The notes under the pieces are model-generated. The model worked only from the letters and a program-made list of their open reading frames with translations. It ran no database searches and was not told the DNA's origin. Positions 8,173 to 15,778 of a DNA stretch of 64,000 nucleotides are shown here, piece after piece; within the stretch, counting starts at the first letter, position 1; the number at the start of each line of letters is the position of its first letter. The DNA comes from Mesorhizobium sp. B4-1-3 (GTDB taxonomy: Bacteria; Pseudomonadota; Alphaproteobacteria; Rhizobiales; Rhizobiaceae). The position numbers and the translations under genes were made by a program. The stretch spans positions 91,593 through 155,592 of the forward strand of contig NZ_VFTG01000012.1 of the NCBI RefSeq assembly GCF_006439355.1, read 5' to 3'.

Positions 8173-9191
8173 TGGACGCAATCAAGTCCGTGCTGCGCCG
8201 CCCCGAAGCGGGCTCGGTCCTCAGCCTTATTGGCGTGGTGCTGTTCTTCGTTCTGTTCGGCGGCGCCAATCTGGTCACGCTGGTCGGGGCGGCGAGCTGG
8301 GTCAACTTCGCGGCTAATCTCGGTATTGTAGCCATTCCGGTCGGGTTGCTGATGATCGCGGGCGAACTCGACATTTCCATCGGCGCCTTGATCCCGGCGG
8401 GTTCGATGACCACGGCCATCCTGACCGGCTATTATGGCCTGCCTATAGCGGTTGGGATCGCCGGCGCGCTTGCGGTCGGCGCGGCGGTCGGTCTCGTCAA
8501 CGGTCTGCTGACCATCCGCACCTCGGTACCCTCGCTGATCGTCACGCTCGCCACACTCGTCGCCATGCAGGGCGTGGTGCTCAGCGCCTCGGTGCTTCTG
8601 ACCGGCAATGCCAGCGTGGCGCTCACCGCACCGGACTGGGCAAAATTCCTGTTCGGACAGCTGATCGGCGGCAGCCACCAGGTCATCATCGTCTGGTGGG
8701 TCGTATTCGCCGCCATCATGGGTTTCGTCCTGCACAAGACGCGTTACGGCAATTGGCTCTTTGCAATGGGTGGCGACAAGGTCAGCGCCCGCAATGCCGG
8801 CATCCCGACGGAGCGCATGACCATTGCCCTGTTCGTGCTGTCCGCGGTCAGCGCAACGTTCGTCGGTATCTGCCAGGCGATCCTGTTCAATTCCGCCCAG
8901 GTCTCGGGCGGCATGAACTTCATCTTCAACGCCATCGTGTCCGTGGTGGTGGGCGGTGTGCTGCTGACCGGCGGTTTCGGCTCGGTTGTCGGGATCTTCG
9001 TCGGCACCATCACCTTCGCCATCGTCAGCCAGGGCATCTATTTCACCCAGATCGACCGGAACTGGTCGAACCTGATCATCGGCGTGATGCTTTTGCTCGC
9101 GGTGCTGATGAACCAGTCGTTCCGCGACCTGGCGCTCTATTTCCGACCGCGGCGCAAACAAGGCCTGCCGCGGGAGCCGGCGAACCCATGA
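8169..9191 (+). CDS. Sugar ABC transporter permease 2 (RbsC-type paralogue)
   Basis: A 340-residue permease, clearly a tandem duplicate of the preceding gene. It shares GLLMIAGELDIS, the coupling loop GGDKVSARNAGIPTER, GGVLLTGGFGS and QGIYFT in matching positions. Its start (ATGATG at 8169) overlaps the upstream stop in an ATGA arrangement, so translation is coupled. The two permeases have diverged over most of their length, so they probably form a fixed heterodimer in the inner membrane served by the single-domain ATPase encoded next. Confidence 0.92.
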   Translation: MMDAIKSVLRRPEAGSVLSLIGVVLFFVLFGGANLVTLVGAASWVNFAANLGIVAIPVGLLMIAGELDISIGALIPAGSMTTAILTGYYGLPIAVGIAGALAVGAAVGLVNGLLTIRTSVPSLIVTLATLVAMQGVVLSASVLLTGNASVALTAPDWAKFLFGQLIGGSHQVIIVWWVVFAAIMGFVLHKTRYGNWLFAMGGDKVSARNAGIPTERMTIALFVLSAVSATFVGICQAILFNSAQVSGGMNFIFNAIVSVVVGGVLLTGGFGSVVGIFVGTITFAIVSQGIYFTQIDRNWSNLIIGVMLLLAVLMNQSFRDLALYFRPRRKQGLPREPANP

Positions 9192-9265
9192 GAAACGAAT
9201 TTTCAGATCAGCCCCGCTTGGCCGAGCACCTCGGCGCAGCCGGATGCAGATGATGAGATGATGCC

Positions 9266-10111
9266 ATGAACGACAAACCTGCCATTCTCGAACTGAGGAA
9301 CGTCAATAAGTCCTTCGGACCGATAGACGTCCTGCACGATATTTCGCTGAGGGTGCGCGCTGGCGAAGTGCTTTGCCTGCTCGGCGACAACGGCGCCGGC
9401 AAGTCCACGCTGATCAAGACCCTGGCCGGCGTCCACAAGCCCACCAGCGGTCAGATCCTGATGGATGGTCATCCAGTGACCTTTACCGGACCGAGCGACG
9501 CGCAGGGGCGCGGAATCGCGACGGTGCACCAGTTCGGCGGAACGTTTCCGCTGATGAGCATCGGACGCTCCTTCTTCGTCGGCGTCGAGCCGACCAAAGG
9601 TTGGGGTCCGTTTAAGATCTACGACCGCAAGCGAGCCAATGAGATCGCGGTGAAAGCGGTCCGGGACTTCGGCATCACCCGCATCGATGACGGTGACCGC
9701 CTAGTAGGAGGCCTATCGGGTGGCGAGCGCCAGTCGCTCGCTATTGCCCGCGCCGTGTATTTTGGGGCGCGCGTGCTGATCCTGGACGAGCCTACCGCGG
9801 CGCTCGGCGTCAAACAGGCCTCGCATGTGCTGCGCATCGTCAACGAGGCCAAGAAGCGTGGTCTGGCGGTGATCTTCATCACGCACCAGGTCATGCACGC
9901 CATGGCCGTCGGCGACCATTTCGCAGTGCTGATCCGCGGCGCCATCGCGGCCGATTTCCGCAGAGGCGAAAAATCCCGCGAGGAGATCACGGATCTGATG
10001 GCCGGCGGCGAGACCATGGCTGACCTCGAAGCCCAAGTCGAAGGCTACTTGGAAACACATGAGGGGCATCCGCCGTCGCTCCAGGTTCTGGAGGGTCCAA
10101 CCGCGCACTAG
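9266..10111 (+). CDS. Sugar ABC transporter ATP-binding protein, single-domain
   Basis: A 281-residue ABC ATPase of the ribose/fructose (CUT2) group. Walker A is GDNGAGKST (residues 40-48), the signature is GGLSGGERQS, Walker B is VLILDEPTAAL, and the switch histidine lies in IFITHQ. Most CUT2 ATPases are about 500 residues with two fused domains; this one has one domain, as in the fructose system FrcA, so it should work as a homodimer. The tail after the switch is short. It completes the transporter with the binding protein at 6054 and the two permeases, and is followed at once by the dehydrogenase gene. Confidence 0.93.
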   Translation: MNDKPAILELRNVNKSFGPIDVLHDISLRVRAGEVLCLLGDNGAGKSTLIKTLAGVHKPTSGQILMDGHPVTFTGPSDAQGRGIATVHQFGGTFPLMSIGRSFFVGVEPTKGWGPFKIYDRKRANEIAVKAVRDFGITRIDDGDRLVGGLSGGERQSLAIARAVYFGARVLILDEPTAALGVKQASHVLRIVNEAKKRGLAVIFITHQVMHAMAVGDHFAVLIRGAIAADFRRGEKSREEITDLMAGGETMADLEAQVEGYLETHEGHPPSLQVLEGPTAH

Positions 10112-10179
10112 ACTTTACGAAGGTATTCCCAGTCTGGCGCCGCTCCGTGCCGCCCATAATTCGAAGAAACAGGACAGAA

Positions 10180-11184
10180 ATGACAATCCGCATTTCAGTG
10201 ATCGGCGCCGGCCTGATGGGCGCGGATCATGCCAGGATCGTTGCCGAGGAGCTTCCCGGCGCAACCCTTCAATTGGTCTGCGACATGGACGAGCAGCGCG
10301 CCCGTCGCGTTGCCGACGCTTGCGGCGCCTTTGACGTTGCCACGGACCCCAAGGCCAGCATCGCGCGGCAAGACGTGGACGCCGTGATCATCGCCAGCCC
10401 CGATTTCACGCATGCGCCGCTTTCGATGGCCTGCATTGCCGCCGGCAAGCGAGTTCTGTGCGAAAAGCCGCTTTCGCAAGCATCGGCCGAGTGCGTTGCG
10501 GTGATGGAAGCCGAACAGAAGGCTGGGGCGAAATTCGTCCAGCTCGGCTTCATGCGGCGCTACGACCGTTCCTACCAGGAGATGAAACGGGCGCTTGAAG
10601 AAGGCCGTCTCGGCCGGGCGCTGATGATGCACAATTTCCACCGCAATGTCGAAACGCCGGCTGCCGATTTCACAGGTGCGATGGCCATCACCAATTCCGC
10701 CCCGCATGAATTCGATGTGGTGCGCTACGTGCTCGGAACCGAGTATGCGGCGATCTCTGCATTCCAGCCGAGCCGCTCCGATGCGCGCGTGGCTCCCGTC
10801 GTCATGGTGCTGGAAACAGTGGACGGCCAGCTCGTCAACATCGAGATCAACAACAACGCCGCCTATGGCTATGACGTTCGCGCCGAGCTGGTCGGCGAGC
10901 GCGGCACCGTTGCGACCAACAATGTCGCCTATACCCGCACGGAGTCGGCGCTTACCCAAAGCACAAGCTACGACGCCGACTGGCGGACCCGCTACTATGA
11001 TGCCTACCGCCGCCAGAACCGCGATTTCCTGCGCTTTGCCACGACCGGCGAGTTCCCGGCGATCGCCTCGGATTGCTGGGACGGATACTGCGCGGCCGTC
11101 GTAGCCGAGGCCGGCGTGCAGGCGCTGAGGGAAGGCCGCCGCGCACCCGTCCAGATGATTGCAAAGCCGGAGTTCTACGCGTGA
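10180..11184 (+). CDS. Gfo/Idh/MocA-family dehydrogenase (inositol 2-dehydrogenase-like)
   Basis: A 334-residue NAD(P)-dependent oxidoreductase. The Rossmann fold opens with ISVIGAGLMGADHA. The catalytic-core motif CEKPLSQ lies at about residues 89-95, and the C-terminal substrate domain contains the conserved HEFDVVRYVLG segment with its active-site histidine. This family includes inositol 2-dehydrogenase and rhizopine MocA. I start it at ATG 10180, preceded by AGGACAG; the in-frame start at 10147 adds 11 unlikely residues. Its stop overlaps the GTG start of the next gene. In the operon context it most likely oxidises a hydroxyl group of a (methyl)inositol or inosamine to the ketone. Confidence 0.92.
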   Translation: MTIRISVIGAGLMGADHARIVAEELPGATLQLVCDMDEQRARRVADACGAFDVATDPKASIARQDVDAVIIASPDFTHAPLSMACIAAGKRVLCEKPLSQASAECVAVMEAEQKAGAKFVQLGFMRRYDRSYQEMKRALEEGRLGRALMMHNFHRNVETPAADFTGAMAITNSAPHEFDVVRYVLGTEYAAISAFQPSRSDARVAPVVMVLETVDGQLVNIEINNNAAYGYDVRAELVGERGTVATNNVAYTRTESALTQSTSYDADWRTRYYDAYRRQNRDFLRFATTGEFPAIASDCWDGYCAAVVAEAGVQALREGRRAPVQMIAKPEFYA

Positions 11185-12140
11185 AGCTGGGTTTCGTTTC
11201 AGACAGTCTCGGCAACCTGCCGTTCGAGGCGGTGCTCGATCATGCCCAGCGCATGGGCGTATCCGGCATTGAGGTGAACACTTGCGGCTGGTCGACCGCG
11301 CCGCATTTCCGGCTGTCGTCCATGTTGGGCAACAGGGACGCCCAGAAGCGGTTTGCCGGAGCGTTCGAGGAACGCGGGTTAGAGATCATCAGCCTGAACG
11401 CCAACGGCAATCCGCTGCATCCGACCGATCATTCCCAAGGCGAAGGATTGAGAGATACCATCCGCATCGCCGGCGAGATGGGCATCCGCACCGTCTGCAC
11501 CATGAGCGGCCTACCGGCCGGCAGCGCCGGAGACAGCATGCCGAACTGGGTTGTGTCCTCCTGGCCGCCGGAAACACAGACCATCCTCAAATATCAATGG
11601 GAAGAAAAGCTGATCCCGTTCTGGACCGAGATCGCTGCGCTGGCGAAGGCAAACGGCGTCGAGCGCATCGCGCTCGAGCTGCACGGCAATCAATGCGTCT
11701 ATAACGTGCCTTCGCTTCTGAAACTTCGAGCGGCGGTCGGACCTGTCATTGGCGCCAATCTGGACCCCTCGCATCTGTTCTGGATGGGCGCTGACCCGCT
11801 CGCTGCCGCTGAAGCGCTGGGCGCGGCGGTTTATCATGTCCATGCCAAGGACACGCTGCTCAACGGACCCGTTCAGGCCACGACCTCGCTGCTCGAGAAT
11901 GGCAGCCTGATGGACATCCCGGCCCGCTCCTGGAGCTACATCACGCTCGGCTTCGGCCATGGCGAGGAGTGGCGGCGGCAGTTCTGCTACCGGCTCAAGA
12001 TGGCCGGCTATGACGGCTGGCTCTCGATCGAGCACGAGGACGTGCTCCTGAATTCGCTGGAGGGGCTGGAAAAGTCCGTCGCGCTGCTCCAGGGCGTGAT
12101 GCCGTCGGCTCCTGCAGACTTCAAACCACAAGACATCTGA
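11181..12140 (+). CDS. Sugar phosphate isomerase/epimerase-family TIM-barrel protein (MocC-like)
   Basis: A 319-residue AP endonuclease 2-type TIM barrel, the fold of IolE, IolI, MocC and many keto-sugar isomerases. The GTG start at 11181 overlaps the upstream TGA, giving KLGFVSDSLGNLPFEAVLDHA and then GIEVNTCGW. Candidate metal ligands are the glutamate in IALELHGNQ, ANLDPSHLFWMG, YHVHAKDTL and the terminal SIEHEDVLL. The long insert with a histidine-rich lid is typical of MocC-like members. With the dehydrogenase just upstream it probably isomerises or dehydrates the keto-cyclitol. The exact reaction cannot be set from sequence. Confidence 0.9.
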   Translation: MKLGFVSDSLGNLPFEAVLDHAQRMGVSGIEVNTCGWSTAPHFRLSSMLGNRDAQKRFAGAFEERGLEIISLNANGNPLHPTDHSQGEGLRDTIRIAGEMGIRTVCTMSGLPAGSAGDSMPNWVVSSWPPETQTILKYQWEEKLIPFWTEIAALAKANGVERIALELHGNQCVYNVPSLLKLRAAVGPVIGANLDPSHLFWMGADPLAAAEALGAAVYHVHAKDTLLNGPVQATTSLLENGSLMDIPARSWSYITLGFGHGEEWRRQFCYRLKMAGYDGWLSIEHEDVLLNSLEGLEKSVALLQGVMPSAPADFKPQDI

Positions 12141-12152
12141 GGAGAAACGGGT

Positions 12153-12461
12153 ATGCCCTGGGTGGACGCTTGTGCCGCTGACGACATTGAAGCCGAGGAG
12201 GCCAAACGCTTCGACAATGGCGGCCGGACCTTCGCGATCTTCCGCAACGACGCCGATGAATATTACTGCACGGACGGGCTGTGCACGCACGAGAGGATCC
12301 ACTTGGCCGATGGCCTGGTCATGGGGAATACGGTGGAATGTCCGAAGCACGCATCGATCTTCAACTTCACGACCGGCGAGGTGGAGACGCCGCCGGCTTG
12401 CGAGAACCTCAGGACGTATAAGACGAAGGTCGAGAACGGCCGCGTCATGGTCGAGGTTTGA
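12153..12461 (+). CDS. mocE: MocE-family Rieske [2Fe-2S] ferredoxin
   Basis: A 102-residue soluble Rieske ferredoxin. The cluster ligands are C44-T-H46 and C63-P-K-H66, within the usual spacing of CxH-X16-CxxH. Short size and lack of a signal peptide or membrane anchor mark it as a cytoplasmic electron carrier for an oxygenase rather than a respiratory subunit. The GGAGAAAC ribosome site ends 9 bases before the ATG. In rhizopine catabolism MocE carries electrons from a reductase (MocF) to the oxygenase MocD. The di-iron hydroxylase at 4914 in the same operon is the obvious partner. No intact reductase gene is present in this cluster, so electrons must come from elsewhere in the genome. Confidence 0.9.
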   Translation: MPWVDACAADDIEAEEAKRFDNGGRTFAIFRNDADEYYCTDGLCTHERIHLADGLVMGNTVECPKHASIFNFTTGEVETPPACENLRTYKTKVENGRVMVEV

Positions 12462-12467
12462 GCCACT

Positions 12468-13247
12468 ATGGCCCAGCCCTTCCAACTGGCTGCCTGCGCC
12501 GAGATGCTTTGGCGCGATCGTCCGATGGCGTGGCGCGTCGCGCGGCTGCATGAAATGGGTTTCGGCGTCGGATTGTGGAATTGGCCGAACCATGACCTCG
12601 CGGCGCTCGAGAAGACTGGCGCGAGCTTCACGATCATGAACGGCTATCTCGTAGGGCGGCTCGCCGACGATGAAGGCGCCGACATGCTCTTGAAGTCAGC
12701 TTCCGAGACCGCGAAGGTCGGAAAACGCCTCGGCGTTGCCCGGTTGAACCTGCACGGCACCGGGCTCGGCGCGGGCGGTATTCCCATCGTAAAGGCCGAG
12801 GTCGAGACCGGCCCCATGTGGCTGAAGGCGCAGGACACGTTGAACCGCATCTGCGACATGGCCGAGGCCGAAGATGTCGTCTTCACGCTTGAAAACTTGA
12901 ACCTGCTGGATCACCCAGGCTGCCCCTTCGGCTCGACGGCGGCGGTGCTGGCTTTGGTGTCGTCGATCGACAGGCCGCAATTGCGGATCAATCTCGACCT
13001 CTACCACACCCAAATAGGCGAGGGCGACATTGTGCGCTGGTGCGAAAAATGCCTGCCCTTCATCGGTGAGGTGCAGGTCGCCGACAATCCGGGTCGCTGC
13101 GAGCCGGGGACGGGCGAGATGAACTGGCCCTACATCGCGAGGGCCCTGTCCGACATGGGATATCGCGGGCCGGTCGGTCTGGAGGCCTTTGCCCGAAACG
13201 ATGCGGAAGCGGCGCTGGACGCTTTCCGGCGGGCTTTCACGATCTGA
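12468..13247 (+). CDS. Hydroxypyruvate isomerase-like TIM-barrel protein
   Basis: A 259-residue single-domain TIM barrel of the Hyi/IolI type. Visible family features are the N-terminal MLWRDRPMAWRVARLHEMGF (like the FxE(R/L) start of Hyi), the glutamate in VVFTLENLNLLDHPG, the metal-site region LRINLDLYHTQIGEGD, and VQVADNPGRCEPGTGEMNW near the end. The last matches the hydroxypyruvate isomerase motif for the final metal ligands. It starts 6 bases after the Rieske gene, so it is co-transcribed. Hyi-family proteins isomerise small hydroxy-keto acids or keto-sugars. Two such barrels in one operon suggest consecutive isomerase or dehydratase steps. Confidence 0.85.
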   Translation: MAQPFQLAACAEMLWRDRPMAWRVARLHEMGFGVGLWNWPNHDLAALEKTGASFTIMNGYLVGRLADDEGADMLLKSASETAKVGKRLGVARLNLHGTGLGAGGIPIVKAEVETGPMWLKAQDTLNRICDMAEAEDVVFTLENLNLLDHPGCPFGSTAAVLALVSSIDRPQLRINLDLYHTQIGEGDIVRWCEKCLPFIGEVQVADNPGRCEPGTGEMNWPYIARALSDMGYRGPVGLEAFARNDAEAALDAFRRAFTI

Positions 13248-13273
13248 GAAACGAACTGCGGCGGAGGCTGACC

Positions 13274-14098
13274 ATGGGCATGTATCACAATCGTCCTCAT
13301 GTCGAGGACATCCGAAAGATGAAGCGGAATGGACAGAAGATATCGATGCTCTTCGTCAGCACGCCCGACGAAGCCGCCGCCGCAGCGGCGGCGGGCATTC
13401 ACATGCTTTCGATCGAAGGCCGGTATTTCGACCCGGAAATGCGGGATGCAGCCGGCAACTGTTTCGTGCAGGTCGGTCTGCCCTATGGCGGCTGGGGCAG
13501 TTTTGCCGGCCGGCCTCTTGCCACGGCGGAAGATTATCTGCGGGCGGCCTTCCATTTCGCCGGCATTGGCGGCGACGCCTTCTACTGCGCCGCCTCCTAC
13601 GACATCCAGAAGGCGCTCTGCGACAATCACCTGCCTGTCGTCGGACATATCGGCCTGATCCCTTCCTACATAACCTGGACGGGCTGGCGCGCGGTCGGCA
13701 AGACGGCGGATGAAGCGATGCGCTTGTGGCGGCATACAAAGAAGCTTGAGGAGATCGGAGTCTTCGGGGCGGAATTGGAAGTCGTGCCCGACCGGGTGGC
13801 GAAATTCCTGACCGAGAACTCGTCATTGGTGATGCTTGGCATGGGCGCCGGCAAACATGCGGATGCGCAATATCTCTTCACCGAAGATGTCTGCGGCTAC
13901 GGCAAAAACCACAAGCCACGACATGGAAAGGTCTACCGAAATCTTGGTCCTGAGCTGCAGAAGATTCAGGACGAGCGCATCGCGGCGTTCAGAGAATACA
14001 GGGCCGATGTCGAGTCTGGCCGATACCCAGGTTATGAGCATACCGTTCCGATCGGAGATGCCGAGTTCGACAGCTTCATGCAAGCGGCCAAACGGTGA
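13274..14098 (+). CDS. PanB-like protein lacking canonical metal ligands
   Basis: A 274-residue homologue of ketopantoate hydroxymethyltransferase (PanB). The match is clear in VVGHIGLIPS and the following KTADEA, in GAELEVVPDRVAKFLTE (general-base glutamate kept at E169), in LGMGAG, and in VESGRYPGYEH at the C-terminus. From memory of E. coli PanB, the metal-binding positions differ. The aspartate in VGDS aligns with E48, the aspartate in ADLPF aligns with G68 (VGLPY), and the KxEG lysine/glutamate are replaced (YCAA, about 104-107). It is therefore unlikely to make pantoate by the standard mechanism. Its place in the moc-like operon suggests a new C-C or C1 reaction on an alpha-keto intermediate; this is inference. 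Confidence 0.8.
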   Translation: MGMYHNRPHVEDIRKMKRNGQKISMLFVSTPDEAAAAAAAGIHMLSIEGRYFDPEMRDAAGNCFVQVGLPYGGWGSFAGRPLATAEDYLRAAFHFAGIGGDAFYCAASYDIQKALCDNHLPVVGHIGLIPSYITWTGWRAVGKTADEAMRLWRHTKKLEEIGVFGAELEVVPDRVAKFLTENSSLVMLGMGAGKHADAQYLFTEDVCGYGKNHKPRHGKVYRNLGPELQKIQDERIAAFREYRADVESGRYPGYEHTVPIGDAEFDSFMQAAKR

Positions 14099-14101
14099 AC
14101 G

Positions 14102-14485
14102 ATGCCTCTGGAGCAATCCACCTCATTGCGGGGGACCGCCAAGCAACTGGCAGAGCGACGCACCAAAGCGCCAACCCTCGCTGAGCTCAAGATGCTGATT
14201 GCAAAGAAGGAGCTGATACTTCCGGCGAAATTGGAGACAGCGGCTCGTCTGATGTTCTCGAACCCGGACTACATCGCCTTCGGGAACTCGGTCTCGATCG
14301 CACGCCGGTGCCAGGTATCAACGTCGACCTTGTCTCGCCTCGCTCCGCGCCTCGGCTTCAGATCCTTCAAAGAAATGCAGAACTGCTTTCGCAAGGATAT
14401 TCTTGATCGAAAGGGCAGCGGAAACGGGCTAACAAAGCAACGCCTCGATTGCCAGAGCCTGAAGCTCCGTTTTACTAGCCCGTGA
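14102..14485 (+). CDS. Truncated MurR/RpiR-family regulator (HTH domain only)
   Basis: A 127-residue protein starting 3 bases after the PanB-like stop. Residues 40-97 match the RpiR winged-helix domain: LPAKLETAARLMFSNPD, then SVSIARRCQVSTSTLSRLAPRLGFRSFKEMQ. Full-length RpiR regulators have about 280 residues with a C-terminal SIS sugar-phosphate-binding domain. Here the frame ends 30 residues after the HTH, and I see no SIS-like sequence in any frame downstream. It may be a decayed regulator or a short form that binds DNA without an effector. Either way the cluster retains the intact LacI regulator. Confidence 0.6.
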   Translation: MPLEQSTSLRGTAKQLAERRTKAPTLAELKMLIAKKELILPAKLETAARLMFSNPDYIAFGNSVSIARRCQVSTSTLSRLAPRLGFRSFKEMQNCFRKDILDRKGSGNGLTKQRLDCQSLKLRFTSP

Positions 14486-14863
14486 CATTAGGTCAGCTTT
14501 CTAGTCTGGCTCCCCGGAAGCCGACTTCCGCTTTCGGCCCGTGCGTCCGTTCCGGAAATTGGGCGGGCTCACACGGAGCGATACGGGAGGTTTCGGAGTC
14601 ATGAAAAACACCTTTCCGCCGGCAACTGCAGAACAGATCAATCACCGCCGCTTCCGGCGCCTCGTCCTTCATGGACGTGCGCGATAAGGAAGAGGGGTGC
14701 CCCACGCGCTGCGGCAAACAGCCGTCTCAGGCTCAGCAATGGTTTCCTGGTCGACCGAAAGTCCGATTGAACACTCAAGCATGATAAGATTCTCGTCAGG
14801 AGGTGGGTTCGCTATTGAGGAAACAGAGGACATCGACATCGACCCGACGGATGGAAGGGCGCC
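14486..14863. other. Gene-free spacer between converging genes
   Basis: This 378-base stretch lies between the truncated RpiR gene and the converging XRE-type gene. I see no SIS-domain remnant, no transposase and no T-run terminator. A 28-codon frame at 14601-14687 has a plausible ribosome site but no recognisable product. It may be the decayed remainder of the RpiR gene. Confidence 0.4.
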
Positions 14864-15673
14864 CTAGATTTCCTCGGTTTCGAGCACGAATGTCCCCTCC
14901 GGGATTCGATTGGTGATGAGGGATCGAATGCTCGGATCGATGGCAGAATCGTCCTCATTGAAGAGGCCGCAGGCCCTCAAGGCCTTTTTTTGGTCGACCG
15001 ACTTGCCGAGATACTCAAGAAGCACCAGGGACGCGGCCGGGCGGCGGCCGCGCAGGAGCGGCATTCCGGTCTGAACGCCGATCAGGTAGGCGACGCTGGG
15101 GTGATAGCTCTTGTACAGGATCACCTCGGTGACGCTGCTCTTCAGAAAAGTCTCATATTCCAGCGCAAAGATGCGATCGCCCAGCAACAGAAGCGCGGCC
15201 GCATATTTGGTCGTCTTCACACCTTGCTTACCGACTGTTGCCAGCCGCTCAAGGCAGCGCCAGAAATAGCGGCCGTCTTTTTCATAGATGATGACCAGGC
15301 ATTTGATGATCTTGCCGGCGTAGCCGAAGGAGTAGAAATATCGGAAATAATAGCCGACATACCGGCCAAGGTCCCCCGAGTGCTGATAGAGCTGCTCGAC
15401 ATGCGCCATCACGTCGGTCGGCTGGATCGGCAAAGGCCTTCGTCTGAGGCCAACGATCTCGGCGAAGCGCTGATGCTCCATCAGCAGCTCGCCTTCGCTT
15501 ACACCGAAGAAATCGCAGATCTTGCGCATGTTGCGGCGGGATGGCCAGGTCTGGCCACTCAGATACTTATTGAACTGCTGGCGGTTGATCTGCAGCCGCC
15601 GGCAGACGGCGGCGATCGAGGGATAGTAGCTGCAGAGAAAAGCGAGGTTCTGCGAAAGCGGCTCGGAATTCAT
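14864..15673 (-). CDS. XRE-like HTH regulator with uncharacterised C-terminal domain
   Basis: A 269-residue protein. Residues 5-62 read as an XRE-type helix-turn-helix (PSIAAVCRRLQINRQQFNKYLSG, then PSRRNMRKICDFFGVSEGELL). The remaining 200 residues form a domain I do not recognise. It is rich in aromatic residues (YVGYYFRYFYSFGYAGKI), then CLVIIYEKDGRYFWRCLERL, and it may bind a ligand. I chose the ATG at 15673; another in-frame ATG at 15697 would add 8 residues. It diverges from the CocE hydrolase/peptide-transport operon with only 105 bases between them, so it is the likely regulator of that operon. Confidence 0.75.
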   Translation of the reverse strand: MNSEPLSQNLAFLCSYYPSIAAVCRRLQINRQQFNKYLSGQTWPSRRNMRKICDFFGVSEGELLMEHQRFAEIVGLRRRPLPIQPTDVMAHVEQLYQHSGDLGRYVGYYFRYFYSFGYAGKIIKCLVIIYEKDGRYFWRCLERLATVGKQGVKTTKYAAALLLLGDRIFALEYETFLKSSVTEVILYKSYHPSVAYLIGVQTGMPLLRGRRPAASLVLLEYLGKSVDQKKALRACGLFNEDDSAIDPSIRSLITNRIPEGTFVLETEEI

Positions 15674-15778
15674 GGTTCTATGCATCCTGAAGTGCAACTG
15701 GTGTCAAGTCGCGAAGGGATGCGAAATTGTTTTAGATAGAGGGTTGCTGCAGCTTGCTCTGCAAAACAGGGCCGAGCG

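Noticed and set aside
11073..11180. Longer start of the MocC-like gene inside the dehydrogenase gene
   Set aside because: The extra residues are unlike the family; the GTG at 11181 overlapping the upstream stop gives the expected N-terminus.
13274..14098. Annotation as a true ketopantoate hydroxymethyltransferase (panB)
   Set aside because: Key metal-binding and lysine positions are replaced and the context is a catabolic operon, not pantothenate synthesis.
14601..14687. A 28-codon frame with a plausible ribosome site
   Set aside because: Too short and without similarity to claim as a gene.
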